Below, one piece after another: positions 10,624 to 21,850 of a DNA stretch of 64,000 bases. Each line of letters starts with the position of its first letter. Position 1 is the first letter of the stretch. Source of the stretch: Daedaleopsis sinensis (Eukaryota; Basidiomycota; Agaricomycetes; Polyporales; Polyporaceae). Where the stretch lies: positions 1,116,001 to 1,180,000 of the forward strand of contig CM066301.1 of NCBI GenBank assembly GCA_033807695.1, written 5' to 3'. The notes under the pieces were generated by a model, which was not told where the DNA came from, ran no database searches, and saw nothing but the letters and a program-made list of their open reading frames with translations. Position numbers and translations under genes: made by a program.

Positions 10624-13032
10624 ATGTCAGAAGCAGAACAGCCTAGAGTGCGTATCCGCGTTTCGGCATAGACGGCCACATCTGTCTGACCTCTGACGAC
10701 ACTCTCCCAGGTCCTCACCGCTTCTGTGGCAGATATCAGGTACTTTGCCACCCTTCTCAAGGGTGTGAACTTCGCAAATGTAGCCCTTATCCCCGTCTCG
10801 ACCGAGCCGCGCTCTGACCCGACGATCCGCCATAGCGCGCGTCAGTGTCCATAGCTTCGGATGGCCTCAGCGTTGCCGTCGAGGAGGACAGGTCCCTCGC
10901 AGGTGAGCAATACCCTGCAGATCGCGCCCAGTGGGATGCCCGCTGCCCAAGCTTCGCATCTAGACCGTGTTCCCCGCTCTCTCTCCATGCATGCCAAATA
11001 CGGGCATGCGCGGATGCTAGAGTGCACACGTCTGTCCCAAACAGGTCCGGGGAATTCTTTGCCACATTAGTGCGCAGCCGCAGAAGAGGCGTATACACGC
11101 GAAATAGCACACCCTAGACGTGCCTCAGCCCCACGCACCTGTGATCTTTCTCGCGCTGTTCTCTCCCAGAATCCCCTAGAATGCCACCTCGCGATTGGGT
11201 GTTGTAAGCTTGAGAACCAGGTGCTCGATGCGATAATCCATTGAGTCCTGGCTTGCCCATTCAGCGGGGGGACGCGACCGCCCAACGTCATTGACATGTC
11301 CCGTCACGTTGTCTATCGCGATGCATTGCTAAGGATTGCGCGAGAGCAGCCTTATTCTCGTCACGAGTCCCCGCGAAATGGTCATTTTTCTTTGACCCCA
11401 TTCGCACGAAAAGTTGTACATGTCACGCATATCTAGTGCATAGAGAACTGCTCTTGACTGAGCCATTTCCTTCGGCTATTAGTTCAGATGTCTGATGTCT
11501 CGAAGTCACGCATCGCTTGGCACAAAGTATAGAAATCAGGCGAACATGGTTCACAAATGCTGAACGTGTCTTGACACCATCTCCGTCGATTGCTGTCGCA
11601 TGAGATGTCTATGTATGCCTGAGATATGTTGTTATCGATGTCTGGCACCAGCCATCGAGGAGACTTCTATATGCCAAACTGCTTCTGATATATCATGACC
11701 GAGGATTCTTTCAGTGCGCATCGTTCTTCTCGCTGTCTATGAGAGATCACTCCGGTGATTTCAGATGATAGTGGGGCGGGAAAATAGGAAGCATCAGTGC
11801 TAGCAAATCTTTTGGGGTCTATTCATTGGGAGTGGTGCTAATTCATCCCCTCTGCTGAACCAGCGACAGCTTTTGTGTTCAGTCATATCTTCGATGAATA
11901 CGTCTATAACCCGGAAGCCGCGCAGGCCACCCAAGAACCCGAACCATCACAGGAGGAGGAGTTCGAAGAAGTGTCGACCGTCTTCGAGATTCCACTCAAC
12001 ACCCTCCTGGAATGCCTTAACATCTTCGGCACTGCTGGCCTCACGGCGTCGAAAAAGAAGAACGGGGACGACGACGACGATATCAGCGGGCTCCCCAAAC
12101 GCAAAGATAAGGGCAAAGGCCGCGCGGACGAAGGCAACTCACGCCTCGACCAATGGTTCGCGCCGGGGAAGGGCACAGGCATGCGCATGTCGTACCCCGG
12201 GCCTGGCCACCCTCTCACGCTGCTCATGTACGTCAATCGCCCCTCCTCGGCCATGTGCAAGCACACATTGCCCAAACCTTAATCTTGTTTTCCATAGCGC
12301 AGAGGAGGCTGGCGGCCCCACCGCGACGTGCGAGATTTCGACGTGGGAAGCTGAGCCTCGATTCGACCTCCCGGTCGACCCACACAAAGTGTACGTGCAC
12401 ATCCTAGCTTTGCCAATGTTCGCAGTCCAACAGGTTATCTCGACGCAGAGTCCTCAAGATTATCCTCAAGGTCGGTCGCCCCGCGTTCGTGCTCATCGGA
12501 TCGTTTCTGAAGAGCGCAGTCGTCATGGCTCCGTGACGCCCTGTCTGAGCTCGACTCGACCACGACACAGCTGACTATCATCGGCAACCCGCCCCCAACG
12601 GGCAATCGCGTCCCGCGCAACGCCCCTCCTCGCCTCCGGCTGCGCGCCGTCGGGCAGCACGGCTCGACGGAGATGGACTACCCCAACGACCGCGAGGTGC
12701 TCGAGACGTGCGAGTGTCCGCAGGCGGTATCGTTTACGTACGTGGCTGGTGCCCCACTACTGTCTTGTGTCTGTGGCTGACGTGCTGCGCGGGCAGGTAC
12801 AAGTATTCGTATATCACCCGGGCACAGCGCGCGCTGCAGAGCTCGCTCAAGACGTCGCTGCGGATCACCGAGGACGGGGTGCTGAGCTTGCAGTTCATGA
12901 TGCCTTCAGCGCGGCGCGTCGCCGGAGGGCGCTCGCAGGTGTTCGTTGATTTTGCTGTGCGTCTTACAGTTTCGCAGTATCAGTACGGGTCACTGATTAC
13001 ACCCACAGTGCCTTCCCTTAGACGACGACTGA
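10624..13032 (+). CDS. RAD1: DNA damage checkpoint clamp subunit RAD1
   Basis: PCNA-like subunit of the 9-1-1 clamp that loads at damaged DNA and activates checkpoint kinase. Exon 1 is only 24 nt (MSEAEQPR), then VLTASVADIRYFATLLKGVN from 10711. The block SDGLSVAVEEDRSLA ends at 10902. It joins across a 961-nt intron (10903-11863) to ATAFVFSHIFDEY; the split codon G|CG keeps the frame. Further exons carry VFEIPLNTLLECLNIFGTAG, WLRDALSELDSTTTQLTI, YKYSYITRAQRALQSSLKTS and VLSLQFMMPSA. The last exon is CLPLDDD then TGA. An acidic Lys/Asp-rich insert sits near 12046-12130. One junction (about 10795-10850) has no canonical GT-AG pair that keeps frame in my reading. Family call firm; exon 2 boundary open. 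Confidence 0.85.
10903..11863 (+). other. 961-nt intron inside RAD1
   Basis: Donor GTGAGC at 10903 and acceptor CAG ending at 11863, with a branch-point-like GCTAAT about 25 nt before the acceptor. It interrupts a block that is continuous in RAD1 proteins, so a single intron is the simplest reading. Other introns resolved in this window are mostly 45-140 nt. I see no open frame with a known domain, no tRNA or spliceosomal RNA and no terminal repeats inside. A box C/D-like pair is too weak to call. Confidence 0.75.
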
Positions 13033-13692
13033 TTTTGTTGCCTCCTCGAATTGCTGCCGAATTGCTGCCATGTATCCATAGCCCTCACGCTCGCAACGTA
13101 ACGGCAAGTACGTGCATGTCGTAAAGTTACTTTATTCCCCTGTCCTTCCTGATGCCCTGGAACCTCCCCAGTCATTACCACTTTCCCGGTCATCTCTGTC
13201 AAAATCATACCGCCTGAAGCCTGAAGGCCTGAGGACGCACCTTATGAGGATTGCGTTTGAACCTAATATCACGATAAGCTTGGGAGGCAGATGCATCTGG
13301 GACAGCGTCTCGGAGCACCTCGCCTGCGAGGTTCCTAACTTGCAAGGTAGCAGCGGCATCGCCCCACTCAAGGCTGTCCAGCTCTACTAATGGCATTAAC
13401 CGTGCTAACTGTCTTCTAGTGAGTGGGGGACCACATACAATCATCGTGAGCATTCGGACGAAGACAGACTTTGGACAGAACATGCGCAGTAGTGGCATAT
13501 CGTACTTAGTCGCAACTTTGTGATGGTATTGTATCTTTCGAATAGTTTCAGTGAAGATAGAAACAGCGAGAATCAATTCTTATCAACTGCAAAGCAAACG
13601 CGACGATACATCCGGTTTCACTAATCGATACACATTGAGTCTTCTGGACGGTCCAAGGCGCCCGCGTTCGTCCAACCGCATCTCATGCAGCC
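13033..13692. other. Convergent region between RAD1 and PAN2
   Basis: Between two stop codons. Both strands have frames of about 90-120 codons (13112-13390 plus, 13205-13576 minus). Neither shows a recognised motif, so I do not call a gene. Confidence 0.45.
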
Positions 13693-16600
13693 CTATCTGC
13701 TGCGCCAGTTCTGTTGTGGCATATACCCCCCAAGATGGCTCGGCCCCGTTTGCATCGGGAAGAACGGCGGTGTCGCGATTGCGTTCAGCGGGTACTGTCC
13801 CCCGCCGAACTGCGCATGCACCCCCTGATGCAAAAATCCACCCCGGCCCATCGCAATCTGCGGAATCGGACTCGCCGCTCCCGGCGTGTGCGTAGACACG
13901 CTCACTGCCGTTGAGTTCTCTGCGCCAGGCCGCGCCGGCGGCTTGAAGTTCTGCGTAATACATAGCACTTCAGTGGACGACACAGAGACAGGGATAGCCA
14001 GAGCGTGTAGCGTACATATTGACGGCCCTCGCGGTAGAGCTCGTCGAGCTTCTTGTCGAACGTGCCCTCCGCCTCGAGGTCCAGGTGGACCTTGTACAGC
14101 TTCAGCGCAGATAGCGCGTCCTCGATCGAGTCGTGCGTCTCCATCTGGATCGTCTCTTTCAGCACGAACCACGTTAGGAACCGCAGCGAGAGACGCCGCG
14201 ACCGGTTCTCGAGGTAGTACAGATCGACCGTGTCGATCACCTGTTCCGGCGGCACGAAGATGTCTCGAGAAAACGCGTTAGCCGAGTGCCTCACACCGTT
14301 TTGAACGAGAAGAAGGCTCACTGATGATCCGGAAGTCCTTTGAAAGACCGTGTCCGATGAAGATACACCCGCTGTCCACGAGCAGACGAAGCTTCTTGTA
14401 CACGACTTTCAGCGGTGTCAAAGTGTGCCGACTAAGGGTAGGATCCAGATCACCGACTGCGACCCTCCTCCGTGAGCTCTACCGAACCCTGACGCCACCA
14501 CTGTCTGAAGCCACTCACACTTGATCCCTGAAAACTCTGTCAGATAGTCCACGATGATCTCACTCGTGTGAATGTGGTCGTCGATGAACGGCACGCCCTC
14601 CTTCGGTCCATCGCCCCGCAGGACGGACACGCGGGCCAACGAGAGCCGCGCGGGACGAATCACCTTCTTAGTGCCGTCTGAGCGATACTCGGTCTCTTCT
14701 TGCTGCATGGACACGAACTCCGCGTCGATCGCAATCAACGTTCCAGGCTTAGGGAGCTCCTCGAATCGCAACGGCTCGTGCTTTATCATATGCGAGTCGC
14801 GGTTCCTGTCGCGCAAAGGTCGGCATCAGGAATGCGGTCAGAGACGTGCAGCACGACTCACATGGCGATGTTGGTGTCCCTGCACAAGATGGTGCTGTCC
14901 ATCTTCTCTGGCAGACCGTTGAAGTCCAGCCGTTGACATGCATCCACGCGCTCTAGATAGATGACGGCGGGGACCTTCCAGGCCGACGGGATGCTCAGCG
15001 CCTCCTCCTCCGAGACATTCTGCACCGCGAAGTCGTTGAAGATGAACCACGGCTCTGGGTCCGACACCTCTGCTTCCGGCACTGTGCACGCCATGAGCTC
15101 CAGCACTGACAAGCACAAACGAGCTCACCTTTGACAATGGCCACAAGGTGCGAATACGCGTCCTTGGACACGACCTGCGCGACCATCGCCCTCAGTTCGT
15201 ACGTGACCGTCTCCGGGTCGTCGATGCCCTCGACCTGGCCCCTCAGCTCGATCCGCGGCTTCAGGAACGTCTGCCTCCGCTGGTCCCTCCAGAACTTATG
15301 CGTCTCCTCGTTGTGCACCGCCGCGTTCACCGCGAGGATCGGCGGCAGGTCGCGCGAGGCGATCGAGCGCCGGCTCTCGAATGTCGCGAACTGCTTGCAC
15401 GTCTGACACGTCGCCTTGTGCGTCGTCTGCCGGAGAAGCGAGTTGCGCACGATCGACGCAAAGTCCGTCTCGTGCGCGCTGTCGTTCGTCGGCGGCTTGC
15501 GCACGGGGTACGTGAGGTCGATCAGGTGCGTCATGTTCTCCTTCTCGCGCACCGCCCGGCAGCTCGCGCACACGATGATGTTCTTCGCGTCGACCCCGAG
15601 CAGCTGCGTGATCGGCGCCGGGGCTGGGGAGAGGAGGCCCGCGGGCCCGGAGCTTGGCAGGAGCGTCGGGTTGTGCGGGAACGAGTTGCCCTCCATGCTG
15701 AGATGGTCGACGAGGAAGCGGTGGAACATCTGGATCATGTGCGCGTAGTTTAGCTCCGCGCTTTCTCGGCCGTAGTCGACGAGCTCGATCGCGTTGTTCA
15801 CTGTACACGGATCAGCACGAGGAAATATCGGTGAGCGGAGGCCGTACTTTGCGCTAATACGCCCACGGTTTTGCAAAAGTTGCTCGACTGGCAGTTGGTT
15901 CCTCTGGCATCCTCGAGCATGCGCGTGACGAAGCCGAGCTCGCACAGCAGGCAGTGCTCCCGCGGGCAGTCTGTTGTGATGTGTGACTTGGCCAGCTTCC
16001 GGATCGGCATCGTGTAGTGCATAACTTGAACTAGAGGGTTCGTATATGAGTTGAGGATATGTGTCTCCAGCCCGCTGAACGAGGTCCGATTGTAGAACCT
16101 TCGCGAGACCATTAGCACAGTCCTCTACATCGCATAAATAACGCACCCAAAATCGAAGTCCTCCACGCCGAACTTTGAGTATTCGATCTCGACCTTGCGG
16201 TAACACCTCGGAATGATATCCGGGTTGAGCTCGTACGTCGGCGTGACCGGCTCGGACTGGTACAGCATACTTTAACCTCTGCACCGCGTGCTGGATTCGG
16301 AAGACCTACTTACATCATTGTAATGGGCTTTGCCGCTCCTGAACCGACCGCCCGGTTTCCGCGGAGCTGTGGCCACGACGTTCCGCCTCCCTCTTAGCTC
16401 TTTGGGAAGCGTCGCATATGCGATCGAGTCGTTGACCTTGATTGAACTCAAAACCTGCTGGGGAATTTTGGCCGATGGCGGAAAGTACAAGTTCGCTGGC
16501 ACGAAATCATTCGACCAAGACGAGAGCAAGAGGTGGTTGTAATGCGGCAAACCAATCGAACTCAAAGGACTTGCCCTGAAAAGTTAGCGGCCTGAGCTGC

Positions 16601-17816
16601 ACAACGATCCAAGAGCACTCACGTCGAATTCGACCACTCAATCTCAGGGAGTGGCTCCGCCGTATCTGGCCAGTCAAATGGCTTCCCTTCAAAGCCATTG
16701 AACGGGAGCATCGCCTCCTCTTCAGCAGCGGACAACAGATGGATGGCACCGTCGGAGTCCCCGAATGCCATGTAGGCAGCGGTTGGTGAAACTGCAACGG
16801 AGGTGATGTACGAAGGCGCGTCGAGCTAAATTCTCTGTGTTCAGTGCGCACCCAGGCCATAGACTACGCAAGCACACAAACCTGACAGAACTCATTAGTT
16901 GTGGGGTTGGTCGTGTCTACGATCTGTACCAGTCCTTGATTGGAGGTGATGGCAAGCGTCGACGGACGGTTCGAAAACCTAGAGATGAAGGCTGGGCCAG
17001 CAGAGAATGGTATTGGGGGGAGAGGCTTGAGGTTCCGCAAGTCGTATATCTTGACCAATGGATCGGGGTACGGGCGACCTTGTCTGCCGCCACTCAGTAA
17101 GAGGTTGACGAAAACCGGACGAGAGCCTACCCCTACCGGATACCGAGACCGATAGTGTAGAGCAGCGTCGACGTCGTTTCGATGCCCTGTATACCGCTCA
17201 AATGGGCCTTGATGGTGTTGGACGCATAAGAGCGAGTTGTAGCGTCTCGTGGGTCATGTAGTCTTATCAAACCATCCGCATCTCCAGAGAGAAAGTACGT
17301 CTGGGAAGCAGTGAAGTGCAGATGAGTGAGGATGGACGGCACTGAAGTTCTCCGTAGCACCGAGCCCGTCTGAGTGTTCAGAAGAATCAACTCCGGCGAT
17401 GCGGTCGAGACGGCGATGGTCGACGCATTGGACGGCTTGTTTGAGAAGGCAGTGATCTGATTTCCAGGCCTGGCGGACGAGCTCAAGCATCGTACAACAT
17501 AGAACGGGACATCTCACTTGAAATGCCAGGTATTCACGCCCCCTTTGCTCCATCCCCCGATGCCTTCACCGGCTACACCGCACGCGATGACATTCGAGTC
17601 CGTCGCAAGGATCCTCTTGACCGCGAGGTGACCCCCGACCGGATACTGAACGCTCCTCAAGCCACGAGGGGTATAGTTGGCATAAACATAACCAGAGTTC
17701 GTGCCCGACCAGAGGATGTCGGAGACTGGGTCGAACGAGAGTGCCGTGATGGGTTGCGGGAGCACATCCCTCTGATAGACAAGAGAGGGAATCTGGTGGT
17801 ATGTCGTCGTCGACAT
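13693..17816 (-). CDS. PAN2: PAN2 catalytic subunit of the PAN2-PAN3 deadenylase
   Basis: Poly(A)-specific 3'-5' ribonuclease that with PAN3 starts mRNA tail shortening in the cytoplasm. The start at 17816 ([20 protein letters not shown]) leads into an N-terminal WD40 propeller (about 16500-17816). A UCH-like pseudo-protease domain follows (about 15000-16300), with [20 protein letters not shown] and the zinc-type pairs CPREHCLLC and CASC. The C-terminal DEDD exonuclease has IAIDAEFV (D, E), [10 protein letters not shown] (D) and [11 protein letters not shown] (H, D), so the catalytic set is complete. The tail after the exonuclease is Pro/Gln/Gly-rich and ends QQNWRSR. About ten introns, several overlapping other long open frames on both strands. 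Very likely active. Confidence 0.92.
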
Positions 17817-18605
17817 TCAAAGCATCCGCCGCCAGCAGCAACTGAAAGCAAGACAAGTCGCAGACGTCGTGGTCGAGGTCGAGGTGGTCGAGGTCGAAGT
17901 CGGAAGCGGCCTCCGTCTCATTCAGGCGCTTCGTACTTCTTTTCCAAAACTGCCATCATGTCCTCACTCATTGAACCCCTCATGGTCATTATTGCAGCAT
18001 CTACATAACAGTGAACCCACGACATACTCTTAAAGTCTTAGAGTCTCTACATGTCAAGTCCCAATCTACGAACATAACGAACATAGAGCAACAGTCAACT
18101 CAGAGTACTGCACCGGTCAGGAACATCTACGCGTGCGACCTGATAAGACACATCTCCGCAGGTCGACTTTTCCGTGGCTTGACTAGTGGGCCTGTGAGGA
18201 GAGGGGGTAATCCAGCTTAATATTACACCCTGCGTCCCTGACTGTTTGCTGACAGAAGGTATTAGCGGGCCGCCTTGTCGATCAAGCATTATCTTTCGAC
18301 TAGGCTGGTCAATAAGTGGTCCGTATCAGCAAGTTGCAGAGATCGGTGGTGGTACCTCACCCTCGTCTGACAAACCTCAGCAAACCGCCCTTATCACTGC
18401 GTACCGGGACTCCGGGAAATCGCGGCCAGCCATGGGCTCTCCGTTCCTCTTTCCCCGCACTGCGGCTGTGCTGTGAGATAGCAGTCTCCTCCGTTATCTC
18501 TCCCAGAACATGCACCTTGCTGGTCATTTATAAGACGATAGGCAGCATTCTCGACAGGCAGCCTCGAGAGTATCCTCGCTTCCTCGTCGTCCACCCCTAG
18601 TCGCT
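17817..18605. other. Divergent promoter region between PAN2 and the agmatinase-like gene
   Basis: 789 bases. Near 17870-17900 there is a purine/pyrimidine-biased GTCGAGGTC repeat. A TATA-like element precedes the rightward gene (18527). No further gene seen. Confidence 0.45.
18527..18534 (+). promoter_or_regulatory. Probable TATA box of the agmatinase-like gene
   Basis: TTTATAAG, about 75 bases before the ATG at 18606, followed by a pyrimidine-rich leader. Position fits a fungal TATA promoter. Confidence 0.45.
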
Positions 18606-20411
18606 ATGGTCTTCTCGCCTCGTCTCGCCGCTGCCGTCATCGTTGCTACCCAGGTCGCTCAGGTCCTCGGGAACATCCAGTACCCCATGGGTGTCGTCAA
18701 CTCCGAAACCGTTAGCTCGCTGAACTTCACCGAGATCTTCGCTGCCTATGGAGACGACATGTCGAACGAGCGGTGGGCACGGACCTCCTGGAACGGCCTG
18801 ACGACGTTCGCAAAGTCGGCCCCTCTCAGGTGTTTCGGTGTTGATGCGGACACGGGCTACGATGTCGCTGTCATTGGCGCACCATTTGACACGGCGACCA
18901 GCTTCCGGCCTGGGTCAGTAGTCCTTGCATCGTGGAGTCGAGGTTCAGGTCGTTTCTGTTTCTGCGGAGTGCTAACCTTCAAGTAGTGCCCGCTTCGGTC
19001 CCAATGGTATCCGACAGGGCTCTCGCCGCTTGGGTGTCAGCAGGATCAACGTCCCCGCCAAGATTCGTATCTCGGACCACCTTGACGTTGTTGATTGTGG
19101 TGACATCCGTAAGTGCGTCAAAATTCTCGTTGGGATCTCGTGACTGAGCATCTTCCAGCCATGGTCTTGACTGATAACAAGGTCGCGCTCCGTCAACTCG
19201 AGCTTGCTAATGCAGCACTGTTGTCCGGAACGAGCTTACGCGCATACTCTGGCAAGAGTATTGCCAAGGACGGCAAGTTCCACCCTCGTATCCTGACTCT
19301 TGTAAGGTTGCCCCATCATCTTCTTCGCATATCCTCTGACCCCTTGATAGGGCGGTGACCACACCATCACCCTGCCATTGTTGCGTGGTGTCGCGAGTGT
19401 GTACGGACCCGTTAGCGTGATCCACTTCGACAGCCACCTTGGTAAGTGGTTCGTGAAGAAGTATCCGTCTATCTTACTGATGTAGATGATGAACAGACAC
19501 CTGGAAGCCGAAGCCGATGCCTGTGAGTGCCTCTCGCGTGTATAATCATTTCTACGCTAATGGCCGAGTTTACAGGACAGCCCCTGGCTTCCGGGAGAGG
19601 AGGTTCCTGTCAGCCACGGTAGCTACTTCTGGTACGCGCACAAGGAGGGCCTGCTTGCGCCCAACAACGCCAACATTGTAAGTCTATCTCGCACAATGTC
19701 TGACCTCGCTTTTGACATCGATGGGCTTTCAGCACGTCGGCATCCGTGGTGCGATCAACAGCTGGCAGGACTACGAGGACGACTTCGATTTCGGCTGGAT
19801 CATCTCGCACGCGTGGGATGCGGAGGATCTGGGCTGGCAGGGCGTCGTGAAGAAGATCCGCGACACTGTTGGTGACAACCCCGTCTACAGTACGTCTTGA
19901 GGCTCTCCGCTACTCTCATTTGCTGACAGGTGACTGTGTAGTCACTTTCGACATAGACGCTATCGACCCTAGCATGGCCCCTGCGTAAGTCGATCTCTCA
20001 TGCTGCCTAGTGAAATATCATAGCTGATGTGTTCTTCTAGAACTGGAACGTGAGCCAGATGTCTTAGATTATTCTGAATCCTTGCTCACACGCATCTAGC
20101 CCGGAGATTGGTGGAATCACCACTAGGGTACGTTGTTTTCCCGTCGGACGACTGAGCTGAACTCACGCTTGCCCCCCACAGGAGATCAAGAAGATCCTCC
20201 AGGGTCTTTCCGGCCTCAAGATCGTCGGCGCGGATATCGTCGAGGTTGCGCCCGACTACGACACGCAAGGTGAGTTACCTTTTTGCGTTATAACTCTGTG
20301 CGGAGCTCTCGGAGCTGACGACGCGATGCAGATGAGATCACCGCTATCGCTGCCGCGAACATCGGTTGGGAGATTCTTGCTCTCATGGCGAAGACTCCTC
20401 TGGTAGAGTGA
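18606..20411 (+). CDS. Secreted agmatinase-like ureohydrolase
   Basis: Binuclear-manganese ureohydrolase (arginase/agmatinase superfamily) that would release urea from a guanidino substrate. The first 22 residues form a signal peptide (ending ATQVAQVLG), so it is probably extracellular or vacuolar. Twelve exons: 18606-18913, 18987-19108, 19159-19301, 19351-19441, 19497-19522, 19576-19677, 19733-19889, 19942-19984, 20041-20049, 20100-20127, 20182-20269 and 20332-20411. They sum to 1,197 nt or 398 residues. Metal motifs are present: GGDHT, HFDSHLDTWKP and TFDIDAIDP, plus [15 protein letters not shown] and PATGTPEIGG. The motif DSHLD replaces the commoner DAHxD. Exon 9 is 9 nt long and encodes part of PATGTPE. 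Substrate (agmatine or another guanidine) is not shown by the sequence. Confidence 0.9.
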
Positions 20412-20976
20412 ACGCGGAACCATGTCTCCGCTTCATGGGGTTTCGATGTATGCAACTTAGGGTCATTTATAGAGGATATCTGTTTTTATCGTATACTTAT
20501 AGTGTAATGTGAGTGTGATGACTACGGTTAGACACCTACATACGTGCTAATAGATCCAGGATTGGGGGAATGAGCTGAACGAAACCCCGTTGATCATCCG
20601 TCCCCGACCTACTGGACTCTGAACTACACAGTGCTATACAGCTGGAGCCTGCTGGAGCCTGATACTAGTGATCGGCCCGGTAGTGACTCGGGTTGGTTCG
20701 ACTCGCGACGACTAGCCCACTGCCAGGCAAATTCGACATACTTACGGGACTTATATCATATTCCTTAGGGTGCATCAACTAGGCCGAAATACTTATCTTG
20801 TTGGACTCCTAGTATGGCGAATCGCGATCGATCGCGGGATGAAGTGAAGCTAGGGATAAGGGGGCCGTTGTGGTGAAACATAGTACGTGCATTATATAGT
20901 AGCCCCAGATCACCACCGTGCTCGATGCAGATCTCGCCGTATAGCTCACCTCTGAACGTTAACGTTGAAGCTCGCC
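20412..20976. other. Intergenic region before the first alpha/beta-barrel gene
   Basis: Holds an exact tandem 10-mer GCTGGAGCCT at 20641-20660 and a TATA-like ATTATATAG near 20891, which suits the gene at 20977. No gene seen. Confidence 0.45.
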
Positions 20977-21850
20977 ATGGGCCTGCCGACAATTGAAGTC
21001 GCGTCCGCGCGCGCGTCACAGGAGGTCCTCGACAACCCTCATGATCGCGAGATCTGGCAGCCGGCCCTCGCAATTCTCAAGGAACAGGAAGGATTCATTA
21101 AGTGCGTGCACCCGAGAGTGGCCATCCGCTATTCTGGCTCAGTACTATGTTGGAGGACAGCTTCCACTACGGCATCGGGCACGAGGAGAAACAGACCGTT
21201 TACGTCGTCATAGGTGCGACGGCCAACCTCTCCTGCGCCCACCTGCTAGCACGGTTTAACCTGCCGCCGTCTACATCGTCTTTCTCTAGCATGGGAAAGT
21301 CTGGAGTACCACAAGCGACTCATCGCGGACACAACGACGTACCCCAAGCTGGTCGCGGCCCTCGCGCCCGCGATCATCATTGACTCAGTCGAGGCCTACC
21401 ACGTAGAAGTCGCCGCGCGCGAGCCGTACAAGGCCTTCGCCGCCCCCATCCTCGAGATCGTGATATTTTCGCCGCGCGAGCCCGAGAACGTGCCGCGCGC
21501 GACGCTCGAGGGTCTCGTCGACGACCTCTTCGTCATCGGGGCGCCCGAGGCGCCAAACGGGCCCGCCCTCGACATTACGTCGTGGGGACCTGTCGTGGAG
21601 AAGCCGGACAGCGTTGCGCTGTTCCTCGGGTGGGAGAGCGTTGAGGTCAGTCACTGGCGGCTCGATGTTCAAAATTCATGCGCGGAGTCTGCGTGATTGC
21701 CACTGGTTTGCGCTGACGTTCGGGCTTGTACACCTACAGGCGCATTACGGCTTTCTGAATACGACCGTCCCGAAGCCAGCCAGTATCATCAAGAAGATTA
21801 AGGATTTAGCGCACTTTCCTACTGTACACATACCCCTCACGGCACTGTAG
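20977..21850 (+). CDS. Dimeric alpha/beta-barrel (ABM-like) protein, paralogue 1
   Basis: Small cytosolic protein of the fungal dimeric alpha/beta-barrel (stress/ABM/EthD-like) fold; reaction unknown. Four exons: 20977-21101, 21143-21213, 21290-21645 and 21740-21850, together 663 nt or 220 residues. It begins MGLPTIEVASARASQEVLDN. The pattern HYGIGHEEKQTVYVVIAWES, then LEIVIFSP and LFLGWESVEAHY, suggests two barrel halves in tandem. Intron phases are 2, 1 and 0, the same as in the copies at 23010 and 40896. No signal peptide. Distinct from its neighbour in the middle, so the duplication is not recent. Confidence 0.8.

Noticed and set aside
11490..11860. Possible box C/D snoRNA in the long RAD1 intron
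   Set aside because: CTGA is present several times but no proper RTGATGA box or flanking stem was found.
13205..13576. 123-codon minus-strand frame between RAD1 and PAN2
   Set aside because: No recognised domain, and it lies where two 3' ends converge.
20690..20725. B-box-like GGTTCGACTCG downstream of the agmatinase gene
   Set aside because: No T-stem pairing and no cloverleaf around it.
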